This document shows, in pieces, positions 1 through 7,492 of a DNA stretch of 46,619 nt. The stretch is taken from the IMG/VR virus record IMGVR_UViG_3300028298_000010, positions 1-46,619 of that record; one strand, 5' to 3'. Positions within the stretch are counted from its first letter, which is position 1. The number at the start of each line of letters is the position of its first letter. The notes under the pieces are model-generated. The model saw only the letters and a program-made list of their open reading frames with translations. It did no database searches and was not told where the DNA came from. This stretch comes from a virus. Both the position numbers and the translations under genes were made by a program.

Positions 1-66
1 TTTTATACTAGGATATTTTAACTTACTGTCCGTACAATATCTATCGAGCCAAATTGGAATATTCAT
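1..66 (-). CDS. int: Tyrosine recombinase, partial (second copy of the 5' end)
   Basis: This is the redundant copy of the first 22 codons of the recombinase at 45220-46059, cut by the window edge. It begins with ATG at position 66 and encodes MNIPIWLDRY and following residues. It is not a separate gene; it marks circular closure. Confidence 0.9.
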   Translation of the reverse strand, partial: MNIPIWLDRYCTDSKLKYPSIK

Positions 67-74
67 TTTTAAAG

Positions 75-121
75 TATTGATTTTATTAGTGATTAAAAAG
101 GGTTCTTACATAGTATAGTTA
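75..121. other. attI-like site 1, left copy (cassette 1 absent)
   Basis: This 43 bp block ends in the core GTTA at 118-121 and is identical to 46068-46114. Here it runs directly into cassette 2 (GTTAGCT at 118-124), whereas at the right end it runs into cassette 1 (GTTATGC). It is therefore the junction expected after cassette 1 is excised, or before it is inserted. Confidence 0.85.
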
Positions 122-547
122 GCTTCAATTGCCTGCCAACGCCCACTAAATCGTATCATAGCTATTCTCAAAAATATCGGGCTTACAAGGGTAGTGGCTT
201 ATACCATTCGGCTCGGTAATTATCCAATCTCCTTCTATAACTTTTGTCTTTTGGTTGTGTATAGTTACAACCTCTCCAAACCAAGCCGAAATGGTTCTGT
301 TTTCTTTATGGTAAGAAGCACTTGTCATTTGTAAGCCCTTTGGATATGGTTGCCCGTCAAACAAAATTGCTTCTAATAATTCTCTTGTAATTTGGTAAGC
401 CTCAATTTCAACGGGCTTTTTTCTAAATTTTTGTATCATATTTTTGTTTTTAATTTTCGTTAATAAATCCACGCAAGGCAACTAAAGCTAACACCACCTT
501 TGTAGTCAGTTTTGCGAAGGGCAAAACCGAACGCAAAGCTGTAAACG
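119..547. mobile_element. Integron-like cassette 2
   Basis: The 429 bp unit runs between two G|TTA core points. It starts GTTAGCT (118-124), and its own attC-like palindrome starts with the exact complement AGCTAAC (486-492). It carries one gene (146-439) on the minus strand. A truncated second copy sits at the right end of the window (46511-46619). Confidence 0.88.
146..439 (-). CDS. Small phage protein, cassette 2 cargo
   Basis: A 97-residue protein. The start at MIQKF (ATG at 439) is preferred over an upstream ATG at 481 because the common family start is an M-x-K-F-R-K-K-P pattern and the longer form would run toward the attC-like site. The C-terminal part contains GDWII and YPCKPDIFE, a pattern I recognise from widespread small phage hypothetical proteins; no biochemical role is known to me. 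It is the only gene in its cassette and is read from the attC end toward the previous core site. I can state family resemblance but not function. Confidence 0.8.
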   Translation of the reverse strand: MIQKFRKKPVEIEAYQITRELLEAILFDGQPYPKGLQMTSASYHKENRTISAWFGEVVTIHNQKTKVIEGDWIITEPNGISHYPCKPDIFENSYDTI

Positions 548-553
548 TTAGCT
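486..553. other. attC-like site of cassette 2
   Basis: A 68 bp imperfect palindrome from AGCTAAC (486-492) to GTTAGCT (547-553). The inner stem is GTTTTGC (509-515) against GCAAAAC (521-527) with a 5 nt loop, and a further stem pairs CTTTG with CAAAG. The architecture matches R''-L''-loop-L'-R' of integron attC sites. Confidence 0.85.
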
Positions 554-1402
554 GTAATTTTAAATTTTAAATATTTATTTTTTTTTCCACCGCACCTAAG
601 TAAATAAAGTAGGGTTAACTTTTTCTAATCGAGTTTTATCAAATCCGAACTCTGCAATATCTCTTTTAACTTGCTTTTCTTCTTCAAGCCATTTATTAGC
701 TGCTAATGCAAAATCCTTTTTAATCTCAAATCCATAACCTTTTCTATTCAATCTTTCTGCTGCTATAATAGTTGAACCACTCCCAGCGCAAGGATCAATT
801 ACTACATCTCCTTCATCTGTAAAAATTGAAATCAAAGTTTTTAAAAGTTCAACTGGCTTTTGTGTAGGGTGTATTCTCACATCCTTATCCTTCATATTTT
901 GCTGTATAAATCCGTGCCAAGTCCATTTTAATCGCCTAACAGCAGTATCAAAACTTGTCCAAGCCAGTTCACAATCAGCAAAATATCCACCTACTTTATC
1001 CTTATCCCAAACCAACCAACAAGGGCTATCGTAAGGCAATCGGCTTATAAAGTGGTTTGCACCCCACACAATTTGGTTCTTGCTTACCCTTATCAGCTCA
1101 TCAAAATATGCCTTGTCAGGTGCGTTTTTATCCCAATCTTTTTTAGTGTAAGTTTTAGCTTCAGCTGCCCCATCAATTCCGTATTTGCCACCATCCATAT
1201 TTATTCCATACGGTGGGTCAACTATCGCAGGGTCAAAATACTTATCAGGGTATCTTGCCATTAATTCCATACAATCTATATTTTCTAAAAGCATTTTAAA
1301 AACAAATTTTAAATTTAAAAATCTCCCCTTCTTTTTTTTACAGCTTATAACAGCACCTAAATCGCAAGGCTCGTGCCTCGCCCAGCGTTTAGCTGCAAAC
1401 CG
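548..1402. mobile_element. Integron-like cassette 3 (adenine/N4 methyltransferase)
   Basis: An 855 bp unit starting GTTAGCT (547-553) and ending at the core GTTACCA (1402-1408). It holds one methyltransferase gene. The left arm of its palindrome is TTATAAC (1345-1351). Only GTTA matches the cassette start, so this is one of the two cassettes without a full-length match. Confidence 0.78.
596..1294 (-). CDS. DNA methyltransferase, N6-adenine or N4-cytosine type (beta class)
   Basis: A 232-residue SAM-dependent methyltransferase acting on an exocyclic amino group of DNA. Catalytic motif IV DPPYGI is at residues 26-31, HPTQKPVEL at 142-150, and SAM-binding motif I DPCAGSGST at 167-175. The order catalytic motif, target region, SAM motif is that of the beta class. 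There is no restriction endonuclease partner, so it looks like an orphan phage enzyme. Protection of phage DNA from host restriction is the likely role (inference). It is the sole gene of cassette 3. The motif order and spacing look intact, so it should be active. The recognition sequence cannot be predicted. Confidence 0.93.
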   Translation of the reverse strand: MLLENIDCMELMARYPDKYFDPAIVDPPYGINMDGGKYGIDGAAEAKTYTKKDWDKNAPDKAYFDELIRVSKNQIVWGANHFISRLPYDSPCWLVWDKDKVGGYFADCELAWTSFDTAVRRLKWTWHGFIQQNMKDKDVRIHPTQKPVELLKTLISIFTDEGDVVIDPCAGSGSTIIAAERLNRKGYGFEIKKDFALAANKWLEEEKQVKRDIAEFGFDKTRLEKVNPTLFT

Positions 1403-1408
1403 TTACCA
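1345..1408. other. attC-like site of cassette 3
   Basis: The 64 bp palindrome runs TTATAAC (1345-1351) to GTTACCA (1402-1408). Inner pairings are CCTAAA with TTTAG near 1355-1393 and AGGC with GCCT around a short loop. It is weaker than its neighbours because the left arm does not match the cassette's own start beyond GTTA. Confidence 0.7.
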
Positions 1409-2471
1409 GCAAGCACTACGGACGTTCTTCGATTAAGCATTTCGGTTCAGTTTTAAATAATTTTTTTTCCTTCCCTTTTAAAAAAGAAAAGATGTGTTCA
1501 ACTATTCCAACACTCCATCCATCCCCAATTAAATTACCAGCTTGTGCTTTGTTTAGGTTTTTTGTATATCCTAAAGGTATATTGTGTAATTTTTCTAATT
1601 CTGTTTGTGTGCAATATCTCACTCCTTTACTTTCATCCATAGTTTCATCAGTGTAAATTATGGTTGTCATTCCAGTAGTAGCGTATCTATGCAACATATA
1701 TCTTTGGTTTGCATCTCGGCCACAACTTGTATTTAAACAAGTGTGTTTCTTTTTATCTGAATATCCGTATTCTAAAACATCATTCAGCATTATTTTTTTA
1801 TCTCTCGGTTGTGGTATTGCACTTTTCCTATTTCCAAATAAATCAAAACTTTCAGGCCCGATATTAGTCCAAAATAATCTATCCCTTAAAGCTCCACTTA
1901 CTTTTGAACCACACAATCTTACAGGTTCAGTTCCTAATAATTCAGTAATGGTATTGTAACCTAAATCATCCATAATCACATTTTCAAGTAAATAGTAGTT
2001 GGGTTTCGTTTCTTCCAATAATCTTATGTATTCATAAAACAACATTGATTTCATTCCTTTTAATCCATCCCTTACACTATTTGCCCTGCTAAAATCTTGG
2101 CACGGACTACCTCCAATTAATAAATGTATTTTTGGTAAATCTTGGCCTTTTACTTTGGTTACATCTCCAATCTGTATTGTATCAGGGAAATTGTCTAATG
2201 TGCATTGTATGGCGTGTTTCTTTATTTCAGCAGCATAATATCTTGTAGGTTTCAATCCTATGTTATTAAGTGCAATTTGTCCGCAACTCATACCATCAAA
2301 TAATGATAATACATTAAATTCTTCGGTCAAGCCGTTTTTGCCATCCCTCAAAAAATTATTTAAAACTGTTTCGTTCATCTAATTAGCTTTTGTTGTTAAT
2401 AATCCGTGCCAGCTGGTAACAACGGGTATAAGCAAGCGGCAGAAAAAGCCGCCAGCCCATACCCGCAACCG
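1403..2471. mobile_element. Integron-like cassette 4 (C5-cytosine methyltransferase)
   Basis: A 1069 bp unit that starts GTTACCAGC (1402-1410). Its palindrome starts with the exact 9-base complement GCTGGTAAC (2412-2420). It ends at core GTTAGCC (2471-2477) and holds one gene. It is the last recognisable cassette of array 1; the replication genes follow. Confidence 0.9.
1416..2378 (-). CDS. DNA C5-cytosine methyltransferase
   Basis: A 320-residue Dcm-type enzyme that methylates carbon 5 of cytosine in DNA. SAM motif I LSLFDGMSCG is at residues 24-33, the catalytic loop GGSPCQDFS has Cys93, motif VI ENV is at 132-134, an arginine-rich motif VIII equivalent is around 163-169, and a C-terminal GNLIGDGWSV motif corresponds to motif X. 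All key residues are present. There is no cognate nuclease nearby, so it is probably an orphan anti-restriction enzyme (inference). It is the only gene of cassette 4 and lies next to another methyltransferase cassette of an unrelated class. Confidence 0.94.
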   Translation of the reverse strand: MNETVLNNFLRDGKNGLTEEFNVLSLFDGMSCGQIALNNIGLKPTRYYAAEIKKHAIQCTLDNFPDTIQIGDVTKVKGQDLPKIHLLIGGSPCQDFSRANSVRDGLKGMKSMLFYEYIRLLEETKPNYYLLENVIMDDLGYNTITELLGTEPVRLCGSKVSGALRDRLFWTNIGPESFDLFGNRKSAIPQPRDKKIMLNDVLEYGYSDKKKHTCLNTSCGRDANQRYMLHRYATTGMTTIIYTDETMDESKGVRYCTQTELEKLHNIPLGYTKNLNKAQAGNLIGDGWSVGIVEHIFSFLKGKEKKLFKTEPKCLIEERP

Positions 2472-2477
2472 TTAGCC
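2414..2477. other. attC-like site of cassette 4
   Basis: A 64 bp near-perfect palindrome: TGGTAAC, then ACGGGTAT pairing with ATACCCG, GCGGC pairing with GCCGC around an A-rich loop, then the core GTTAGCC at 2471-2477. It is the clearest attC-like fold in the window. Confidence 0.92.
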
Positions 2478-2636
2478 CGAATCCGCTTTATCAAGTCCAT
2501 GATTGTTGTAATTTGGAGATATGTTTATTTCAACGCTTCTAATCACTTTAATATACTTTATTTTACAAGGTTTTAATGACATTATAAATATTATTGGTAA
2601 CGATAAAAGTAAGGTATATTTTATTAGTGTTTTCAT
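2472..2636 (-). CDS. Small membrane protein at the array 1 border
   Basis: A 54-residue protein starting MKTLIKYTLLL with one hydrophobic segment (about residues 7-20) and a polar tail. Its stop codon TAA is the TTA of the array-end core GTTAGCC (2471-2477), so the 3' end of the gene abuts the last core site. It starts 2 nt downstream of the helicase stop, which suggests translational coupling. Function unknown. Confidence 0.6.
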   Translation of the reverse strand: MKTLIKYTLLLSLPIIFIMSLKPCKIKYIKVIRSVEINISPNYNNHGLDKADSG

Positions 2637-2637
2637 A

Positions 2638-4047
2638 TTAGAAAGGTAAATCTTCTTTATCTGTTAATTTTAAATCAAAGGATGCTTCTGTTTGAGTTGG
2701 CATACTTTCCGGCAAGTTATAAAATTCTGTAAACTCTCCCCTGAACCCGACAAGTTTTGTTTCAATTACTCCATGTCTATTTTTAGCGTAAGATATAAAA
2801 CACTTGCCTTTTGTGTACATTTCTCTGCCATGCAGAAAGAACTTATCAACTCCATAATAATCTGGCCTAAAAAGAAATATTACTTGATCCGCATCCTGTT
2901 CAATACTTCCTGAATCTCTCAAGTCCGATAATCTTGGAAATCTTTCCTCAATCTTTCGTTCTTCGATGCCTCTACTTAATTGAGCCAAACATATAACCGG
3001 AATATCGAGGTCCTTTGCCAAGCCTTTGAGCTTTCTGGATATGTGGGTTATTTCTCCGTTTTTGTTGTTTAAAAAGCCTTTTGCGGTTATAAATCCTAAA
3101 TAGTCGATAACCAACTCCTCAATTTTATAATCACGTTTCATTTTCTTAGCCTTTGAAATAAGCATGTCGATATCGGTTGTTTTATCATCGATATAAAGGG
3201 GGGCCTTTTTTAACTCATTAACTCGTTTATGAATTTCATTTATTTGGTGGTCGGTAACGTTTCCTGTTCGCAAGTCCTCTCCATTAATTTGACACTCCGC
3301 AGAAGCAATCCTTCTCAATAATTGGTAAGAGTTCATCTCCAAACTAAAAATTCCTGCAGGCTTATTAAGTTCAAATACACAGTTTCTTAGTGCTTTTATT
3401 ACAAAAGCAGTCTTACCCATTCCCGGACGAGCGCCAATATAAATCAAATCTGAATTATTCGCTCCACCGTATTTATCAATCTCAATCAGTCCGTAAGTAA
3501 TCGCAGGAGATATGACTTTATTCTTTTTGTCGTTAATATCCTGCATAAACGGCCCTGCTAAGTTCTCAATAGTATCAAAAGCCTTATTGCCAGAAACATC
3601 AGAAATTGAATTCTCTAATTTTGTCTTTAATTCCTCAAAAACATCAAATACATCCAATCCCCGATCAGAAAGTTTAATTAATCCATATTGGCAAATTTCC
3701 TTTACTTTTCGCTCCAGGTGCCTTTGAATAATTAAACGAGCGTGGGTTTCAATATTTGCAGCGGAGGCAACCTTGTCAGTTAAATTAGCAACGTGGGACA
3801 TACCACCAACCGCCTCATAATGCCCTGCGCTTTTTAATTCTTTTGCGATGGTTAAATAATCAACTCCATCCTTTCGCTCCTTCAAAGAAAGGATTGCTTT
3901 GTAGATTAATTGGTTCTTTTCATCCTCAAAACAATACCATTTTAAATCTCCGTTTACTAAATCAAAAGCCCATGACTCCAAAATAATGGCTCCCAATACA
4001 GCGTTTTCTAATTCAATATACTCTTTGCTATCATCATATTCTAACAT
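2638..4047 (-). CDS. dnaB: Replicative DNA helicase, DnaB family
   Basis: A 469-residue hexameric 5'-3' helicase of the replication fork. The N-terminal DnaB domain (about 12-115) includes E-x-AVLGAII; the RecA-like ATPase domain has Walker A GARPGMGKT (205-213) and Walker B-like LVIDYLGF (about 312-319). SDLRDSGSIEQDAD is the conserved C-terminal DnaB motif. Its start overlaps the preceding stop by one base (TAATG), so it is coupled to the initiation protein gene. The length is typical of the family. Confidence 0.95.
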   Translation of the reverse strand: MLEYDDSKEYIELENAVLGAIILESWAFDLVNGDLKWYCFEDEKNQLIYKAILSLKERKDGVDYLTIAKELKSAGHYEAVGGMSHVANLTDKVASAANIETHARLIIQRHLERKVKEICQYGLIKLSDRGLDVFDVFEELKTKLENSISDVSGNKAFDTIENLAGPFMQDINDKKNKVISPAITYGLIEIDKYGGANNSDLIYIGARPGMGKTAFVIKALRNCVFELNKPAGIFSLEMNSYQLLRRIASAECQINGEDLRTGNVTDHQINEIHKRVNELKKAPLYIDDKTTDIDMLISKAKKMKRDYKIEELVIDYLGFITAKGFLNNKNGEITHISRKLKGLAKDLDIPVICLAQLSRGIEERKIEERFPRLSDLRDSGSIEQDADQVIFLFRPDYYGVDKFFLHGREMYTKGKCFISYAKNRHGVIETKLVGFRGEFTEFYNLPESMPTQTEASFDLKLTDKEDLPF

Positions 4048-4715
4048 TATCTTGATCCTATTTTAATGGTTTGTTGAGTTGGTTCCTGCGGTTCAGTCTT
4101 TTTATTGCCAAAATTATTACGGCTCCATGTTTCTAATCTTCTTGATGCATCCCATGTTTTTAACATTTCCTGTTTAAATTTAGTTCCTGATTTATTTGGT
4201 TCTGTCCAATAAAGATAAAAATCCTTAACCATATCCCTTCCATATTTTTCAATATAAGGTTTTAGGGTGTCCGCAAATTTTAATTTGCGCGCATCTATAT
4301 TATTTACTTCTTCTTTACTTTTATTCTTATTCTTATTTGTTGAACTTTCGTTCAACGGTGTTTCAACGCTCGTTGAATTTTCTTTTAATCTCAAGGCTTT
4401 CAGGGCAGCACTTTTTTTACCGTTTTCTGAATTAGTTCGAGAAATATGATTTGCTGCATCCAACTGCTCGTTTAAAAAATCAATTGAAATCAGGTCGTTT
4501 TCAACTTTAACAAACCCTCCAGAAAGTAAAGAATCGATTAAATTTTCTTTTTTATACCTCCTTTTTATATCCTCAATTGATAAGTTTCCGTCCCTTTGCC
4601 AATAGATAGAACAAACATTTATAAAAAGGCCCTGTATCTCTAAATCTTCATAAGCGATGTTTCCAGTGAGCCATTCTGTAGGAAAAAACTTAAAATAAGG
4701 GAAATTTTTAGCCAT
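4047..4715 (-). CDS. Replication initiation / helicase-loader-like protein
   Basis: A 222-residue protein. The N-terminus (KNFPYFKFFPTEWLTGNI, residues 3-20) resembles the YdaU/DUF1376-type winged-helix start of phage replication proteins. A charged linker (about 105-140) is followed by a C-terminal block FYLYWTEPNKSGTKFKQEM typical of DnaD-like loader proteins in Bacteroidota phages. Position directly upstream of the helicase and the TAATG overlap support a role in helicase loading. This is inferred from family and context; no catalytic motif is expected. Confidence 0.72.
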   Translation of the reverse strand: MAKNFPYFKFFPTEWLTGNIAYEDLEIQGLFINVCSIYWQRDGNLSIEDIKRRYKKENLIDSLLSGGFVKVENDLISIDFLNEQLDAANHISRTNSENGKKSAALKALRLKENSTSVETPLNESSTNKNKNKSKEEVNNIDARKLKFADTLKPYIEKYGRDMVKDFYLYWTEPNKSGTKFKQEMLKTWDASRRLETWSRNNFGNKKTEPQEPTQQTIKIGSR

Positions 4716-4866
4716 TTTTTATTACCTCCAATCCTTGTTTTTCGACATATTCTTTTGAAAAGAAATTAGTAACAATGTAAAGCCCTGTTTGTTTATTTAA
4801 ACATAAAAGAGGCTTAAACCTTTCTGGTGTTTCGTGAAATTCGATTAATGCGAAAAAATAGTCCAT
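4708..4866 (-). CDS. Small hypothetical protein
   Basis: A 52-residue protein starting MDYFFALIEF at ATG 4866. Its 3' end overlaps the start of the next gene by 8 nt, typical of a coupled operon. There are no recognisable motifs. It is the first gene after the structured RNA segment 4882-4977, so that structure would sit in its leader. Confidence 0.6.
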   Translation of the reverse strand: MDYFFALIEFHETPERFKPLLCLNKQTGLYIVTNFFSKEYVEKQGLEVIKNG

Positions 4867-4881
4867 ATTATTAAATTAAGA

Positions 4882-4977
4882 AACCCAATTAAAAGCGGTC
4901 ACGAGTCGCTTAAAATTGGGTTAATTTAAGGTAAAACCTTAAAGCCTTTATTATCTGTCGTGACTCAGATATAAGGC
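4882..4977 (-). ncRNA. Structured RNA element with two complementary hairpin loops
   Basis: Hairpin 1 pairs 4882-4897 with 4907-4922 (14 of 16 positions). Hairpin 2 pairs GCCTTTATTATCTG (4944-4957) with CAGATATAAGGC (4966-4977) with small bulges. Loop 1 contains GTCACGA (4898-4904) and loop 2 contains TCGTGAC (4958-4964), exact 7-base complements, so the loops can kiss. A third small hairpin TAAGGT/ACCTTA lies between. It sits between the exonuclease stop and the start at 4866, in the leader of the replication genes. Whether it is a separate RNA or a cis element is unknown. Confidence 0.5.
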
Positions 4978-4989
4978 AAATATCGATTA

Positions 4990-5571
4990 TTATTCCTGAA
5001 TAACAAGCAATTTTTGTCTTTTTAACTCAAAAAAACACTTTGCTGTGGCAGCAACATCGTCCGAGGCATCGTGAGCACCCTCAAAATCGGCTCCAAATAG
5101 AAACTTATGTAATTCTTGTAAGGAAGGCCATTTGAAACCATACTTCCCTGGTAACTTGCAAATTTCAGTTGTTGACTGCATCGTGCATATTTTTTCTGGC
5201 TTATTTTTGGCATTAAATCCCAATCTGTACATTTCGGATGCCGTTACAGGTAAATCGAAGTTCATATTATGGGCCAGGAGGTATTTACAGCCCTCCAGTT
5301 CGCTTAAAAATTGCTCAAGCATGGGTTTTATAGGTTTGCCATCTTTCTCGCAGCGTTCGGTGCTCATATTGTTTTTTATAAAAAACTCCTCTTTAGGAAC
5401 CTCCCAACCGTCTGGCTTAACCAAACCTTGAAAAGATTTAAAAAGTTTGCCTTCCGAATTATAAACATGCCAAGCAAATTGTGTGATCCTTGGAAATTTC
5501 TCCACTTCCTTAAAAGAGGCTTTATAATCGGTAATTTTCCCGGTGGTTTCTGTGTCGAAGAATAAATACAT
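4990..5571 (-). CDS. DnaQ-like 3'-5' exonuclease (DEDDh)
   Basis: A 193-residue exonuclease of the DNA polymerase epsilon-subunit type. ExoI FFDTETTG is at residues 4-11 (D6, E8), ExoII HNMNFDLP at 101-108 (D106), and ExoIII HDASDDV at 167-173 (H167, D172). All metal-binding acids and the histidine are present. There is no polymerase gene in the genome, so it probably acts in proofreading by a host polymerase or in DNA processing (inference). Its start overlaps the upstream stop by one base. Confidence 0.92.
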   Translation of the reverse strand: MYLFFDTETTGKITDYKASFKEVEKFPRITQFAWHVYNSEGKLFKSFQGLVKPDGWEVPKEEFFIKNNMSTERCEKDGKPIKPMLEQFLSELEGCKYLLAHNMNFDLPVTASEMYRLGFNAKNKPEKICTMQSTTEICKLPGKYGFKWPSLQELHKFLFGADFEGAHDASDDVAATAKCFFELKRQKLLVIQE

Positions 5572-6095
5572 TAAATTTTGCTTTTAGCGTAAATAATAGT
5601 TTTATCAAGCAGGTCGTTTACCGAGCTTTGAACTGTTTTATATTTGGCAGCCTTAAACTCATATTTTGTTTTTATGTCCTCAATCGCTTGAAGCATTTTT
5701 TCAAATTTAGGTTTATCGCTCAAAGTTAACTCTGATTGAATTTTAGCTTCCGCTTCCTGCTTTGCCTTAAACTCTGCTAATTGTTTTTGATGCAGTTGTT
5801 ACTGTAAGGCTTTCTCCTTAGTTTCTGCTTCGGCTTTCTCTTTTGCAATCCAGTCTTTTTGAATTTTAACAGAATCCTCTCGACCTGCCTTACAGATTTT
5901 TGTTGCTAGTACTCGAATGGCTTTACATTCTTTTCGGGCTTTCTCAACGGCATCAAAGCCTTCCCTGTCATCAATGCCGTTAATAGTTAAGTTCGAATAA
6001 TCAGCTTTTAATTTAGCAATTACTTGAGCCGTTACATTTTCTTTTGCCAATGCGGTTTCAATTGGGCTCTCTTGGGTTACTTCTTTGTTTTCCAT
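5571..6095 (-). pseudogene. DUF1351-like coiled-coil gene interrupted by an in-frame TAA
   Basis: The 5' part (6095-5799) encodes 98 residues rich in Lys and Glu, with EKARKECKAIR resembling the DUF1351-type phage recombination-operon proteins. Reading stops at a TAA at 5801-5799. The same frame then stays open for 75 more codons to a stop at 5571, with matching coiled-coil composition, and the final stop overlaps the exonuclease start as TAATG, like all other junctions here. The simplest reading is a single nonsense change (CAA to TAA). Sequencing error, strain variation or readthrough are alternatives. The family tends to sit beside YqaJ nuclease and annealing genes, as it does here. Confidence 0.7.
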
Positions 6096-6100
6096 TTTGT

Positions 6101-6832
6101 TTATGAATTTAATATAATACCTGCTTCGATAACTTTGCTCTCCAGGAGTATCGAATCTCCTTTATCTAATGGGAATCTAAAAACATTTAAGTTCTTATAT
6201 TCTGAATCGTCTGGAAAGTATGCCAACTCACACTTTAATGATTCTGTAATGAAGCGATATTTCCAAGGCTCCTCCAAGTCAGCATTTTCAACCGATTGTC
6301 TAATCTCATCTAATTCGCTTTCGTATGGCATATAGATAATTGGAACAATATAGTTTAATCCTAAAATACAAGCATTGCTCGTTAATTGCCAGTACTTGTC
6401 TGGGTGCTCATCTCTAAAAAGACTAATATCATTTAACTCTTGACATTTTGTTAAGCAATCAACAACCTCACAAAACTTTTTAGGCTGCAAGCATTTTGTA
6501 TCTCCAACCGCATCCTCTTGTCTGTTTACGTTATCCATACTTCCAGACCAAAAGTTGTATTTTGGGTGAACAATAGTTTCATCAAATTTATGTTCCCATC
6601 CTAAAGGCAGCATATCATGAACTCGGCTCTCTAGGAATTTTCCCCATAACATAGGCTTACTTGATGCCTCAACATCTAATGAGCGTTTTAATTTACGCTC
6701 ATATATTTTTTCCTGTATGTATGTTAAAGCAGGCTTTCCAAATATTCCTTTTGTTTTCCCTTCTGTCATTAATTTGTAAATTTCTGAGGAAGTAAAATTT
6801 CCAATACGCTGTTTATTTTCTGTAATGCTCAT
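6101..6832 (-). CDS. YqaJ-type phage recombination nuclease (lambda exonuclease-like)
   Basis: A 243-residue PD-(D/E)xK nuclease. Visible elements are an early helical region with E68, then D100 in SGSMDNV and D111-x-K113 in VGDTKC, the metal-binding core of lambda Exo/YqaJ enzymes. It digests double-stranded ends to load the annealing protein encoded by the adjacent gene at 6832-7491. The two genes overlap by one base, forming a Red-like recombination pair. Confidence 0.88.
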   Translation of the reverse strand: MSITENKQRIGNFTSSEIYKLMTEGKTKGIFGKPALTYIQEKIYERKLKRSLDVEASSKPMLWGKFLESRVHDMLPLGWEHKFDETIVHPKYNFWSGSMDNVNRQEDAVGDTKCLQPKKFCEVVDCLTKCQELNDISLFRDEHPDKYWQLTSNACILGLNYIVPIIYMPYESELDEIRQSVENADLEEPWKYRFITESLKCELAYFPDDSEYKNLNVFRFPLDKGDSILLESKVIEAGIILNS

Positions 6833-7491
6833 TATATTTTAGTTAAGTTATTAATTGCTTTTTTGTAACTTTTTGTTTCTTTGCAGGAAATAATGCGATC
6901 AAAATGCGTCTGCTCATCAGGAGGTAACATTTCCTTTTTTAGCTCATAAAGGTGCTTTAATTCCTCAAGCATTTCATCCTTATTTAATGCCTTGTCAGTT
7001 GTATAATTTAAAGTATCTTTTCGGTTTAAGTCTGCCCCGAATAATTTACCAAACATATCTGCCGCATCTTTAATAGCTAATGTTTTAGCAATAGGAAACG
7101 CCATTGAAACAGCTCCATTATTAATATTGATTAAATCAGCTGGGCTTGTTCCTGCTTTGGTTTGTAATTGCATCGCTCCAATACCATCGTGGTAATCCCA
7201 TGCCCCATCAATTGGGTTTTGATAGTGTAATCGGATTGTAACCCAAACTCCGTTAAAAGCAATCCCCTGCCCTGTAATTTCAATTCTGTAACGCTTAAAA
7301 ATACGCTTAAGCATTAACTCAACCTTATCAATTGGAAGGTAATTGTGTCCTTTAATATACGGGTGCGTTTTAACCCAATTTTGAGGAGGGGCCTGATTTA
7401 ATAATAAATTTAACTGGTCGTTTTTCAATGCCAGTTCAACATCTCCGGTTAACTCCGCGATGGTTGGTAAATTTTGTTTCTCGTCTTGCAT
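6832..7491 (-). CDS. Single-strand annealing protein, Rad52-like superfamily
   Basis: A 219-residue protein with an N-terminal region that includes NWVKTHPYIKGHNYLPI and a core with DYHDGIGAMQLQTKAG followed by AIKDAADMFGKLFGADLNR. The A-x-K-x-A-A-x-x-x-G-K-x-x-G helix is typical of ERF/Rad52/DdrA-like annealing proteins. Adjacent to the YqaJ-type nuclease, it forms the expected exonuclease-annealase pair. The exact family (Sak, ERF or other) is not certain. Confidence 0.75.
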   Translation of the reverse strand: MQDEKQNLPTIAELTGDVELALKNDQLNLLLNQAPPQNWVKTHPYIKGHNYLPIDKVELMLKRIFKRYRIEITGQGIAFNGVWVTIRLHYQNPIDGAWDYHDGIGAMQLQTKAGTSPADLININNGAVSMAFPIAKTLAIKDAADMFGKLFGADLNRKDTLNYTTDKALNKDEMLEELKHLYELKKEMLPPDEQTHFDRIISCKETKSYKKAINNLTKI

Positions 7492-7492
7492 T

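Larger units (their letters stand above)
1..121. repeat. Terminal repeat, left copy, segment 1
   Basis: Bases 1-121 are identical to 45994-46114. They cover the 5' end of the recombinase gene and the attI-like site. With the repeat 118-227 = 46510-46619 this shows that the window is a circular genome read slightly past its start. The implied circle is 46,392 bp with cassette 1, or 45,993 bp without it. Confidence 0.97.

Noticed and set aside
5799-5801. Reassigned TAA codon
   Set aside because: TAA ends most genes here, commonly in TAATG overlaps, so it cannot be a general sense codon.
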